64,000 nucleotides of DNA from Bradyrhizobium hipponense (GTDB lineage: Bacteria > Pseudomonadota > Alphaproteobacteria > Rhizobiales > Xanthobacteraceae). The position numbers and the translations under genes were made by a program. How positions within the stretch are numbered: position 1 is the first letter of the stretch; each line of letters opens with the position of its first letter. Below the pieces are notes generated by a model that was given only the letters and a program-made list of their open reading frames with translations, did not search any database and was not told where the DNA came from. Shown piece by piece: positions 54,183-63,016 of this stretch. Where the stretch lies: positions 1 to 64,000 of the forward strand of contig NZ_VSTH01000103.1 of the NCBI RefSeq assembly GCF_008123965.1, in the 5' to 3' direction.

Positions 54183-55280
54183 ATGTTCACCCGCAGAGCC
54201 GCATTGATCAGCGCCGCCGCGACCGCACTGATGCTGGCAACACCCGCATTCGCCGTCAACGAACTCAAGCTGCCGCGACAAAAGGTCGAACTGGTCGCCC
54301 CGCCCTTCGTGCATGCGCATGAGCAGGCGACGACCCAAGCGCCCAAGATCATGGAGTTCAGGCTTACGATCGAGGAAAAGAAAGTCGTTATCGACGAGAA
54401 GGGCACCACGTTCCAGGCCATGACTTTCAATGGCTCGATGCCAGGCCCGCTGATGGTCGTGCATGAGGGCGACTATGTCGAGGTGACGCTGGTCAACCCC
54501 GCCACCAACTCCATGCCGCACAACATCGACTTCCACGCCGCGACCGGCGCGCTTGGCGGCGGCGCACTCACCCTGGTCAATCCCGGCGAGCAGGTCGTGC
54601 TGCGCTGGAAAGCAACGCGGACCGGCGTATTCGTCTATCACTGCGCGCCGGGCGGCCCGATGATCCCGTGGCACGTCGTCTCCGGCATGAACGGCGCCGT
54701 GATGGTGTTGCCGCGCGACGGCCTCAACGATGGCAAGGGCCACGCGCTGAAATACGACAAGGTCTACTATATCGGCGAGCAGGACATGTACGTGCCGCGC
54801 GACGAGAAGGGCAATTTCAAGTCCTACGATTCGCCCGGCGAAGCCTTCACCGACACCGAAGAGGTGATGAAGAAGCTGATCCCCTCGCACGTCGTGTTCA
54901 ACGGCAAGGCTGGCGCGCTCACCGGCAAGAACGCGCTGACCGCCAAGGTCGGCGAGAACGTCCTGATGGTGCATTCGCAGGCCAATCGCGACAGCCGTCC
55001 GCATCTGATCGGCGGCCATGGCGACTATGTCTGGGAGACCGGAAAATTCTCCAATGCGCCGGAGACCGGACTCGAAACCTGGTTCATCCGCGGCGGCTCG
55101 GCGGGGGCTGCAATGTACAAGTTCCTGCAACCCGGCATCTACGCTTATGTCACGCATAATCTGATCGAGGCCGCCGACCTCGGCGCCACCGCGCACTTCA
55201 AAGTCGAAGGCAAGTGGAACGACGATCTGATGTCCCAGGTGAAGGCGCCTGCCGAGATACCGCCTGCCAACACCAACTAG
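54183..55280 (+). CDS. nirK: Copper-containing nitrite reductase NirK
   Basis: A 365-residue periplasmic enzyme reducing nitrite to nitric oxide. A signal peptide (residues ~1-24, ALISAAATALMLATPAFA) is followed by two cupredoxin domains. Type 1 copper ligands map to His113 (MPHNIDFH), Cys154, His164 and Met169 (HCAPGGPMIPWHVVSGM); type 2 ligands include His118 and His153, with catalytic Asp116. One extra residue lies in the Cys-to-His loop compared with well-known class I enzymes. An in-frame ATG at 54174 exists; AAGGA is better placed for 54183. nirV follows. Confidence 0.96.
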   Translation: MFTRRAALISAAATALMLATPAFAVNELKLPRQKVELVAPPFVHAHEQATTQAPKIMEFRLTIEEKKVVIDEKGTTFQAMTFNGSMPGPLMVVHEGDYVEVTLVNPATNSMPHNIDFHAATGALGGGALTLVNPGEQVVLRWKATRTGVFVYHCAPGGPMIPWHVVSGMNGAVMVLPRDGLNDGKGHALKYDKVYYIGEQDMYVPRDEKGNFKSYDSPGEAFTDTEEVMKKLIPSHVVFNGKAGALTGKNALTAKVGENVLMVHSQANRDSRPHLIGGHGDYVWETGKFSNAPETGLETWFIRGGSAGAAMYKFLQPGIYAYVTHNLIEAADLGATAHFKVEGKWNDDLMSQVKAPAEIPPANTN

Positions 55281-55332
55281 ACGCGACAAGGGGCCGGTGA
55301 GCACCGGTCCCTTCTTTCTTCGGGGAACGACC

Positions 55333-56211
55333 ATGCTGATTGCATTCAAGTTGAAATTGGCACTGGCCTGCGCGGCCGGACTTGCAGGGCCGATCGCGGT
55401 TGCGCCGCTGATGTCGGACATGGCGATCGACGGCACCGCGGCGGAGCCTGCCATTGTCGAGGTCGCACCGGGCAGCTTCTTCTATCGGGAAGCCGGCGAT
55501 TTCACGCGCGCCGGGCAGCAGGCGGAAGCGCCGTTGCGCGCCTTGCAGTTCAAGAGGCCGCTGCACGTCATGCGACATCAGGTTTCGTCATCCGACTATC
55601 AGCTTTGCGTGCGGGACGGCGCGTGCCGCGCGCTCGATCGCGGCGTGACGGTCGCACCCGATCGCCCCGCAGTGCAGGTGAGCTGGCACGATGCGCAGGC
55701 CTATGCGGACTGGCTATCGCGCAAGACCGGGCACCACTATCGCCTGCCGAGCGATGCGGAGTGGGCTTTTGCCGCCGGAAGCAGGTTCAAGGACGACGGC
55801 TCGCCGGTCGATGGCAGCGATCCGGCGAAACGCTGGATCAGCCGCTATGAACGCGAGTCGGAGCGCGATTTCGCCGACACCACGGCCTATCCGTTCGGCA
55901 AGTTCGGCCTGAACGAGCACGGCATCGAGGACATCGCCGGCAATGTCTGGGAATGGACCTCGACCTGCTTCGTGCGCTCGCGCGTTGATGAGGCCGGCAA
56001 TGCCGGCCGCCCGACCGTGAACTGCGGCGTGCGCGTCGCCGAAGGCGCCCACCGCGCCTACGTCACCGACTTCATCCGGGACGCTCGCGCCGGCGGCTGC
56101 GCGCAAGGCGTCCCGCCCGCCAATCTCGGCTTCCGCCTGGTGCGCGAGGAAGCGCCGTGGATGGCCAGCGTGTCGGCGAGATGGGGTAAGGTGTGGACGG
56201 CGAGGTCGTAG
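55333..56211 (+). CDS. nirV: NirV, nitrite-reductase accessory protein (FGE-sulfatase fold)
   Basis: A 292-residue exported protein with an N-terminal hydrophobic segment (LIAFKLKLALACAAGLAGPI) and the formylglycine-generating-enzyme/SUMF1 fold: WHDAQAYADWLSRKTGHHYRLPSDAEWAFAA and DIAGNVWEWTSTCF. NirV usually follows nirK but its role is not settled; a function in maturing the reductase is supposed. ATG 55333 follows GGGGA. It ends before a large repeat region. Confidence 0.88.
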   Translation: MLIAFKLKLALACAAGLAGPIAVAPLMSDMAIDGTAAEPAIVEVAPGSFFYREAGDFTRAGQQAEAPLRALQFKRPLHVMRHQVSSSDYQLCVRDGACRALDRGVTVAPDRPAVQVSWHDAQAYADWLSRKTGHHYRLPSDAEWAFAAGSRFKDDGSPVDGSDPAKRWISRYERESERDFADTTAYPFGKFGLNEHGIEDIAGNVWEWTSTCFVRSRVDEAGNAGRPTVNCGVRVAEGAHRAYVTDFIRDARAGGCAQGVPPANLGFRLVREEAPWMASVSARWGKVWTARS

Positions 56212-56592
56212 TGCGTTGGTGCGTTCATCCTTGAAGAGCGATAGCGGTGCCTCGCACTTCGTCATTGCGAGCGCAGCGAAGCAATCCAGAATTTCTCCGC
56301 GGAGACAGCCTGGATTGCTTCGTCGCAAGCGCTCCTCGCAATGACGATGTGGAGGCAGCCCGCGCCCAACCCCCAGTGTCGTCCTGGCGAAGGCCAGGAT
56401 CCATAACCACCGAAATGAGTTTTGCGAAGACCAGTGGTGATAGTCCTTCGGGACTAGCACCGGCGGTACTCGATAGACCTCGCGGTATGGGTCCTGGCCT
56501 TCGCCAGGACGACACCGAGGTTGCCGCCGTGCCTACCGCTCACTCGCTCGCCCGGCGCCATCAATCTTGCCCAGCGTGCACCGCCAAACGAA
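56212..56592. repeat. Region of dispersed palindromic repeats after nirV
   Basis: No gene in ~380 bases. It contains a CGTCATTGCGAG-type element at 56260-56346 (GTCATTGCGAGCGCAGCGAAGC... ending CGCAATGACG) and a GTCGTCCTGGCGAAGGCCAGG-type inverted pair at 56378-56513. The latter is a T/A-variant of the element at 15475-15614. They lie between the convergent nirV and CoA-transferase genes. Confidence 0.75.
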
Positions 56593-56618
56593 GATGGCCG
56601 GGACGAAGCCCGGCCATC
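56593..56618 (-). terminator. Rho-independent terminator of the CoA-transferase operon
   Basis: GATGGCCGGG (56593-56602) and CCCGGCCATC (56609-56618) form a perfect ten-base-pair stem with loop ACGAAG. On the minus strand it is 23 bases after the subunit B stop and is followed by TTCGTTTGG. Confidence 0.75.
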
Positions 56619-56641
56619 TCGCGATTATCTCGATCGCGATT

Positions 56642-57292
56642 TTACGTGTTCTTCAGCGCGACGCGGAATTCGGCTTCGGTCTTGGCCTTGACCTCGTCGA
56701 GCGAGACGCCGTCGGCGAGCTCGATCAGCGCCATGCCGCCATCGCCGTGCTTGTCGATGGTGAAGACGGCGAGATCGGTGACGATCATGTCGACCACGCA
56801 CTCGCCGGTCAGCGGCAGGTTGCACTTCTTCAGGAGCTTGGGGCCGTCCTTGGCGGAATGCTCCATCACCACCACGACGCGCTTGACGCCGGCGACGAGG
56901 TCCATCGCGCCGCCCATGCCCTTGACCATCTTGCCGGGGATCATCCAGTTGGCGAGATCGCCGTTCTGGGCCACCTGCATGGCGCCGAGGATCGACAGAT
57001 CCATGTGGCCGCCGCGGATCATGCCGAACGAGTCTGCGCTGGAGAAATAGCTGGTCGACGGCAACTCGCTCACGGTCTGCTTGCCGGCATTGATGAGGTC
57101 GGCGTCCTCTTCGCCCTCATAGGGGAACGGTCCCATGCCGAGCATCCCGTTCTCGCTCTGGAGGCTGACATCCATGCCCTCGGGGATGTAGTTCGAGACC
57201 AGCGTCGGGATACCGATGCCGAGATTGACGTAATAGCCGTCACGCAGCTCCTTCGCGGCGCGCGCAGCCATCTGTTCACGGGTCCAGGCCAT
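56642..57292 (-). CDS. 3-oxoacid CoA-transferase subunit B
   Basis: A 216-residue subunit with the catalytic-Glu motif SENGMLGMGPF of family I CoA-transferases. Other conserved parts are YYVNLGIGIPTLVSNYIPEG and KVVKGMGGAMDLVAGVKR-like VKGMGGAMDLVAGVKRVVVV. With subunit A it moves CoA from succinyl-CoA to a 3-oxoacid such as acetoacetate or 3-oxoadipate (ScoB/PcaJ type). Which acid cannot be fixed from sequence. Subunit A is 75 bases upstream; the intervening gap holds a rhizobial repeat. Confidence 0.92.
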   Translation of the reverse strand: MAWTREQMAARAAKELRDGYYVNLGIGIPTLVSNYIPEGMDVSLQSENGMLGMGPFPYEGEEDADLINAGKQTVSELPSTSYFSSADSFGMIRGGHMDLSILGAMQVAQNGDLANWMIPGKMVKGMGGAMDLVAGVKRVVVVMEHSAKDGPKLLKKCNLPLTGECVVDMIVTDLAVFTIDKHGDGGMALIELADGVSLDEVKAKTEAEFRVALKNT

Positions 57293-57318
57293 CTTGTTCT
57301 CCTGAAGTCTTATGTTTT

Positions 57319-57366
57319 TCGCATGATCTGTTCGGAAAACCGGTGCCCACTTTTCCGAATCATGCG
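57319..57366. repeat. Rhizobial GCATGATC...AACCGG repeat between the CoA-transferase genes
   Basis: GCATGATCTGTTCGGAAAACCGGTGCCCACTTTTCCGAATCATGCGC is an inverted repeat with GCATGAT / ATCATGC ends and CGGAAAA / TTTTCCG arms. Near-identical copies are very frequent in Bradyrhizobium. It lies within an operon, in the 75-base gap between the two subunit genes, so it is carried in the transcript. Confidence 0.8.
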
Positions 57367-57367
57367 C

Positions 57368-58075
57368 TTAAGCTGCCGTGCGCGGGCGGGTGTTGCGGAA
57401 TTCGATGCGCTTCTGGGCCGTACCGACCTCGACGATGCGCTTGACGAAAATGCCAGGCGTGTGAATGTGGTCGGGATTGAGTTCACCGGCCGGAACCAGA
57501 TGCTCGACCTCGGCGACGGTGACCTTCGCGGCGGTCGCCATCATCGGGTTAAAGTTGCGCGCGGTCTTGCGGTAGATCAGGTTGCCGGCGGTGTCGCCCT
57601 TCCAGGCGTGCACGATGGCGAGGTCGGCGAACAGGCCGCGCTCCATCAAATACTTCTCGCCGTCGAACTCCTTCACCTCCTTGCCTTCGGCGATCAGCGT
57701 GCCGACGCCGGTCTTGGTGTAGAAGGCCGGGATTCCGGCGCCGCCGGCGCGGATGCGCTCGGCCAGCGTTCCCTGCGGATTGAATTCGAGTTCCAGCTCG
57801 CCGGCGAGGAATTGCTGCGCAAACAGCTTGTTCTCGCCGACATAGGACGAGATCATCTTCTTGATCTGCCGGGTTTCCAGGAGGCGGCTGAGCCCGATGC
57901 CGTCGACGCCGGCATTGTTGGACACCACTGTCAGGCCCTTGACGCCGGAATCGCGGATCGCATCTGACAGCACCTCGGCGATGCCGCAGAGACCGAAGCC
58001 GCCCGACATGATCATCATGCCGTCTTTCAGAACGCCCTCGAGAGCCGATTTGGCGTCGGGATAGACCTTGTTCAT
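57368..58075 (-). CDS. 3-oxoacid CoA-transferase subunit A
   Basis: A 235-residue subunit of family I CoA-transferase with GMMIMSGGFGLCGIAEVLSDAI, SNNAGVDGIGLSRLLE and GTLAERIRAGGAGIPAFYTKTG, the expected SGGFG and glycine-loop signatures. It pairs with subunit B downstream. It is divergent from the AsmA gene. The pair might serve ketone-body or aromatic (3-oxoadipate) breakdown; no pca genes adjoin. Confidence 0.92.
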   Translation of the reverse strand: MNKVYPDAKSALEGVLKDGMMIMSGGFGLCGIAEVLSDAIRDSGVKGLTVVSNNAGVDGIGLSRLLETRQIKKMISSYVGENKLFAQQFLAGELELEFNPQGTLAERIRAGGAGIPAFYTKTGVGTLIAEGKEVKEFDGEKYLMERGLFADLAIVHAWKGDTAGNLIYRKTARNFNPMMATAAKVTVAEVEHLVPAGELNPDHIHTPGIFVKRIVEVGTAQKRIEFRNTRPRTAA

Positions 58076-58348
58076 GCAAAAACCTCGACTGAACCTTCGG
58101 CTTGCGGGCGTCGCGCCTCATTGGCGGCGATTATTAGGCGAAATCGTCCAAGTCCGTCAATCATACGGGGTTCTCCGCCCCACGGCGCAGTGATAGAAGC
58201 TGCCCACGCCGTGGGCAAACCGGCCTGCGGCCTTGAAAGCGACAAGAAAACCCATCAAGTTGCGGCACTTAACATGATAGGACTTGGGGCAGGGCGCGCG
58301 GGTTTCCCGGCCCGCCCTTCCGGCTCCAACGACCAACCCGATCAGGAC

Positions 58349-60289
58349 ATGCCATTGACCATGGCCCAAGGAATGAAGCGCCTCGGGACGCCGATCGCGG
58401 CGCTGCTCGGTGTCGCGCTGGTCGCCCTGATCGCGACCTCCTGGCTCATCAACCGCGACGCGCTGCGCAAGGCGGTGGAAGCGCAGATCCGCGACGTCAC
58501 CGGGCTCGAGCTCAGTGTCACGGGCGCGATCGACATCTCGTTGCTGCCAGCGAGCTACATTTCCTTCCATGACGTCGGCCTGAAGGGCGGCGGCACCAGC
58601 GACCCCGCGCTCCGTGTCGACGTGCTCACCGCCAATCTGCGGCTGCTGCCGCTGCTGCTGCAACGGTTCGAGATCGCCGACCTGACGCTACTGCGGCCGC
58701 GTATCCATGTCAGCCTGAAGCCGGACGGCGAGAGCAACTGGACGCCGTTCATCCGGACGATTGCGCGCACCATGAAGCCCGGCGCCGACAACCAGGTCTC
58801 GTTCTCAGAGATCAGGATCCAGGACGGTGTGCTCAATTACGAGGACGCCGCCACGCATGCCACCGAGCAGTTCGACGACATCGACCTGTCGCTGGCGTGG
58901 CCCTCGATCTCGCGCTCCTTTGCCGCGACTGGGCAGTTCGACTGGCGCGGCGAGCGCGTCGACGGCTCGATCAGTTTTTCCGATTTCGTCGCGGCCCTCT
59001 CCGGCGACCGCTCGGGATTGAAGGCGCGGATCGCCAGCGCGCCGCTCAAGCTCGCCTTCGACGGCAGCGTCGCCAACCGCACCAGCCCGATGATGGAGGG
59101 TATCCTCACCATCGACAGCCCGTCCTTGCGCAGCGCGCTGCGCTGGACCGGACAGCCGCAGCCCGGCAGCGGCGGCTTCGGCCGCTTCGCGCTGAAGGCC
59201 CGCGCCAATGTCGTGGGCGCCTCGATCGCACTCACCAACGTCAATGTCGAGCTCGATGGCAACGCCGCCGAGGGCGTGATGACCTACGCCAATAACGGCC
59301 GGCAGACGCTCCAGGCCACGCTCGCCGCCGACGCGCTCGACTTCACCCCCTACATCTCGACCTTTCGCCTGCTCGCCAGCGGCGCGCGCGACTGGAACAG
59401 GCAGCTGTTCGATCTCAACGGACTGTCGACCACCGACCTCGATATGCGGCTGTCGGCGGCGCGGCTGACGGTCGGGCCGTCGAAACTCGGCCGCACCGCG
59501 ATCGGCGCGAGTTTGCGCAACGGCACGCTGGCGCTGTCGGTCGGCGAGGCGCAAGTCTATGGCGGCATCGCCAAGGGTTCGTTCGGGATCGCGCGCGCCG
59601 ACACCGTCGCCGACGTCAAGGCGCAATTCCAGTTCGCCGACGTCGACCTCCAGGCCTGCGCCTCCGAACTGTTCGGCATCAACAAGCTGTCCGGACGGGG
59701 TACCATCAACGTGTCCCTCGTCGCCTCCGGCTCGAGCCCGTTCGGCCTGGCGCAGTCGCTCGACGGCAGCGCCACGGTGACCGGGCACGACGGCGCGATC
59801 GCGGGCTTCAACGCCGAGCAGTTGCTGAAGCGGCTGGAACGCCGGCCGCTGTCCGGCGGCGGCAATTTCCGCAGCGGCTCGACCCCTTACGACAATCTCA
59901 CCATCGCGGTGAAATTCGCCGACGGGGTCGCAACCGCCGAGGACATCCGCGTCGAAGGACCTGCCGCGAAGATTACGATGACCGGCACAGCCTCGGTGCC
60001 GACGCGCGAATACGACATGAAGGGCGTGGCAAGCCTCAACAGCGCATCGGGCTTCGAATTGCCCTTCGTGGTGCAGGGCCCCTGGGACGATCCGCTGATC
60101 TTCCCCGATCCCGAAAGCCTGATCCGCCGCTCGCCGGCCTCAGCCCCACTGCTCGACATGCTCAAGGACCGCAAGGCCGGCGATGCCGTACGCTCCGCGA
60201 TCGAGCGCATCACCGGCACCGGAAAGCGCCCTCCGCCGGCGGAATCACCGACGGCGGAGAACGCCAAAGAGGGCGCCAAATCCAACTAG
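58349..60289 (+). CDS. AsmA family protein
   Basis: A 646-residue protein with one N-terminal membrane anchor (about residues 12-32, PIAALLGVALVALIATSWL) and a long periplasmic part rich in beta-strands. The AsmA opening GLELSVTGAIDISLLPASYIS and the C-terminal DVKAQFQFADVDLQACASE ... GGGNFRSGSTPYDNLTI are typical. AsmA proteins are thought to help move lipids or keep the outer membrane in order. ATGs at 58349, 58361 and 58373 are all possible; none has a clearly best ribosome site. It is longer than the DNA upstream supports, where the frame remains open. Confidence 0.82.
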   Translation: MPLTMAQGMKRLGTPIAALLGVALVALIATSWLINRDALRKAVEAQIRDVTGLELSVTGAIDISLLPASYISFHDVGLKGGGTSDPALRVDVLTANLRLLPLLLQRFEIADLTLLRPRIHVSLKPDGESNWTPFIRTIARTMKPGADNQVSFSEIRIQDGVLNYEDAATHATEQFDDIDLSLAWPSISRSFAATGQFDWRGERVDGSISFSDFVAALSGDRSGLKARIASAPLKLAFDGSVANRTSPMMEGILTIDSPSLRSALRWTGQPQPGSGGFGRFALKARANVVGASIALTNVNVELDGNAAEGVMTYANNGRQTLQATLAADALDFTPYISTFRLLASGARDWNRQLFDLNGLSTTDLDMRLSAARLTVGPSKLGRTAIGASLRNGTLALSVGEAQVYGGIAKGSFGIARADTVADVKAQFQFADVDLQACASELFGINKLSGRGTINVSLVASGSSPFGLAQSLDGSATVTGHDGAIAGFNAEQLLKRLERRPLSGGGNFRSGSTPYDNLTIAVKFADGVATAEDIRVEGPAAKITMTGTASVPTREYDMKGVASLNSASGFELPFVVQGPWDDPLIFPDPESLIRRSPASAPLLDMLKDRKAGDAVRSAIERITGTGKRPPPAESPTAENAKEGAKSN

Positions 60290-60355
60290 GCCGATAGCCG
60301 TCGCTCTGTCAGATTTTGGCTGAATACTGCGGCCGATGTCATCCCAAAGGTGGGG

Positions 60356-61741
60356 TCAAGCGGCCGATTGCGTCGTCGCAATCCAGGTCTTGTCCTGCTG
60401 CACCACCGCTGCCTCGCCGATCTTCGATCCGGCCGCGACGTTGGAAGTGCCACTCTGTCCCAGTTCGCGGGCCAATACCTCGCGGTCACAAGCGTCCTCC
60501 CACAGCGAAATTGTGATGGCTGCGACGCAGTTGCTGATCATGCTGGTCAGCGCCCGCGCTTCCGACATGAAGCGGTCGATGCCGACAAGCAGCGCCACGC
60601 CGGTCACGGGAAGATCCGGCATGACGGAGAGGGTCGCGACAAGTGCGACGAAGCCGCTGCCGGTCACGCCGGCCGCCCCTTTGGAAGTCAGCAGCATCAA
60701 TCCGAGCATCGCCGCAATCTGGCCCCACGACAGATGAATGTCGCAGGCCTGCGCGATGAACATGGAGGCCAACGTGAGATAGATGGCGCTGCCGTCCAGG
60801 TTGAAGGAGTAGCCCATCGGCAACACGAGCCCGGACACGCCTTTCCGGCATCCGAGTTGCTCCAGCTTGCGCAGCGCCCCAGGCAATGCTGGCTCCGACG
60901 ATGACGTGCCGAGCACGATCAGCAGTTCTTCCTTGAAATAGCGGATGGTCCTCCACAGGCTGAAGCCGTTCAGCCGCGCCAATGTACCGAGCACGACGAT
61001 CACGAAGACGGAGCAGGCGAAATAGAATGTCAGGATCAGCAGTCCGAGCGAGCCGATCGAACGGACGCCGTAGCGGCCCACCGTAAACGCCATGGCGCCA
61101 AAGGCGCCGAGCGGGGCTAGCTTCATGATAAAGCCGAAGGACACGAACAGCACCCGTGAAAACGAGTCGATTGCCTTTGTCACCACGGCACCGCCGTCGC
61201 CGGCGCGGCTTAGGGCAAAGGCGATCAGGACGGAGACCAGCAGCACCGGCAGCACTTCACCGTCGGCGAACGCTCCGAAGAACGAATGCGGGATAATGTG
61301 CAGCACGAAGTCCGCGAATCCGGACGTCCCTGCTTGCTTGGTGAATTTCGCGGCCACCGACGGATCCAGCGTGCTGAGGGAAACGTGCATGCCTGCGCCC
61401 GGCTGGATCAACGATACAGCGATCAGGCCGCCCAGCAGTGCGAGCGCGGTCAGCAGGTAAAACAGCGCCATGGATTTCACCAGCGTGCGGGCGACGTCGC
61501 GGGAATCGCTGATGCTGTTGATGCCGCTCACGATGGTGCAGAACACGATCGGCGCGATCATCATCTTGACCAGCTTGACGAAGCCGTCTCCGAGGGGCTT
61601 CAGCGCGGCGCCAAATTCAGGCCAGAAATGGCCCGTGAGGATACCCAGCAAGAGGCCAATCAGCACCTGGACGTAGAGAATCCGGTAGAATGGCTTTCGC
61701 ACCTCAGTGTTCGGGTGCCCGACCAGCGCTTCCTTCTGCAT
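60356..61741 (-). CDS. dctA: C4-dicarboxylate transporter DctA
   Basis: A 461-residue dicarboxylate/cation symporter of the DAACS family with eight transmembrane helices and two re-entrant loops. Typical stretches are IVLGTSSSEPALPGALRKLE (Ser-rich loop) and PMGYSFNLDGSAIYLTLASMF (Asn-containing ion site), with SVMPDLPVTGVALLVGIDRF near the end. It takes up succinate, fumarate and malate. GGGAG lies seven bases before ATG 61741, so the ATG at 61756 was not chosen. It follows a probable oxalomesaconate tautomerase gene by 82 bases, so the substrate could be a related acid rather than succinate. Confidence 0.9.
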   Translation of the reverse strand: MQKEALVGHPNTEVRKPFYRILYVQVLIGLLLGILTGHFWPEFGAALKPLGDGFVKLVKMMIAPIVFCTIVSGINSISDSRDVARTLVKSMALFYLLTALALLGGLIAVSLIQPGAGMHVSLSTLDPSVAAKFTKQAGTSGFADFVLHIIPHSFFGAFADGEVLPVLLVSVLIAFALSRAGDGGAVVTKAIDSFSRVLFVSFGFIMKLAPLGAFGAMAFTVGRYGVRSIGSLGLLILTFYFACSVFVIVVLGTLARLNGFSLWRTIRYFKEELLIVLGTSSSEPALPGALRKLEQLGCRKGVSGLVLPMGYSFNLDGSAIYLTLASMFIAQACDIHLSWGQIAAMLGLMLLTSKGAAGVTGSGFVALVATLSVMPDLPVTGVALLVGIDRFMSEARALTSMISNCVAAITISLWEDACDREVLARELGQSGTSNVAAGSKIGEAAVVQQDKTWIATTQSAA

Positions 61742-61823
61742 TCTCGTTTCTCCCATGGTCTGAATTCATGGCTCTGAATTCACGGCTTTGATTTTTCTTG
61801 ATGGCTTCGGAGGCGGCCCGGCT

Positions 61824-62897
61824 TCAGGCCGCCAGGACCGAATGAGGCACGTGCGACCTGCGGGCGAAGACGTGGCCCTCGAAAATCCGTCGGGCTGTCC
61901 GCTGCACCCGGGCCACCGGGCCGGGCTCCAACCGAACCACGAGTTGGCCGGAGGGATGGGCAAGCGTGATCGTCACCGGCGGCGCCACCGGTCCGACCAT
62001 CTCTGCGGCGATCGTGCCTAGCGTCACACACGCAGTCGCGATCGCGACGGCGCCGGTCACCGCCAGCGCGCTATGGCAGTCGTGTGGCATGAAGTACCGG
62101 GTGTTCAACGTCGCCTCGACCGCGGGCGCAATCAGAACCGGTTTCGGAATCACCATTGACGCGGAATCTGGAAAACCCATCCGGCGTCCAGCCTCGATGC
62201 GCAGGTTTTCGAGCCGCGCGCGGAAGCCGCTATCGGCGAAGGCCGAGGGTGCCTCACGGCCGGTCCATCCCAAATCCGCCGCACGGACCAGCATGACGGG
62301 CATGGCTGCGTCGATGCAGGTGACGTCGATCCCTTCGATGCGGTCGACCGGACGTCCGGTCGGCAGCAGGCGACCGGTGCGTGCGCCGGCCGCGTTGGGG
62401 AACGACAGTTCGATGGGCGCGGCCGTTCCGGGTACGCCGTCGATCCGCGCTTCGCCCTCGTAGGTCACCCGCGCGCCGGGCGTGGCAACCGTCGCGTCAA
62501 TCAGCTTGCCGGTGTTCACATTATGGATGCGCACATGGGTGCGATCTGCGGCAGCGGCGACCAGGCCGGCTTCGATTGCGAACGGCCCTACCGCCGCCAG
62601 CATATTCCCGCAGTTCGGCGCGGTATCGACGATCCCTTCACGGACCCGCACCTGAGCGAACAGGTAGTCGACATCGGCACCGGCTACCGATGGCGGTCCG
62701 ACGATCGCGACCTTGTTGATCACGGCGTTGCCACCGCCAATGCCGTCGATTCCAAGATCGTGTCCCCCTCCCATCACAGACAGCAGGATCGCGTCGCGCA
62801 GCCTGGGATCGGCCGGAAGATCGCTGGCCAGAAAGAACGGCCCGCGCGAGGTACCTCCGCGCATCACCACACAGGGAATAGCGATCTGATCGTTCAT
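61824..62897 (-). CDS. PrpF/GalD family isomerase, probable 4-oxalomesaconate tautomerase
   Basis: A 357-residue protein of the PrpF (aconitate isomerase-like) fold: IPCVVMRGGTSRGPFFLASDLP, GIGGGNAVINKVAIVGPPS, VDTAPNCGNMLAAVGPFAIEAG and PHDCHSALAVTGAVAIATAC. The two Cys positions typical for this family (NCGN and the late DCHSAL) are present. GalD of this group converts keto and enol forms of 4-oxalomesaconate in gallate or protocatechuate degradation; PrpF instead acts on methylaconitate. AAGGAAG precedes ATG 62897. Confidence 0.85.
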   Translation of the reverse strand: MNDQIAIPCVVMRGGTSRGPFFLASDLPADPRLRDAILLSVMGGGHDLGIDGIGGGNAVINKVAIVGPPSVAGADVDYLFAQVRVREGIVDTAPNCGNMLAAVGPFAIEAGLVAAAADRTHVRIHNVNTGKLIDATVATPGARVTYEGEARIDGVPGTAAPIELSFPNAAGARTGRLLPTGRPVDRIEGIDVTCIDAAMPVMLVRAADLGWTGREAPSAFADSGFRARLENLRIEAGRRMGFPDSASMVIPKPVLIAPAVEATLNTRYFMPHDCHSALAVTGAVAIATACVTLGTIAAEMVGPVAPPVTITLAHPSGQLVVRLEPGPVARVQRTARRIFEGHVFARRSHVPHSVLAA

Positions 62898-63016
62898 GGG
62901 ATTCTTCCTTCGGGCTACATCTTGCGCCCGGCCCCCACGATCCCGCGATCCTACTCTTTTGTGAAATGCAAAGATTTGGTGTATTATTCCGATTATCAAT
63001 ATAAAGGAGCCCAGCC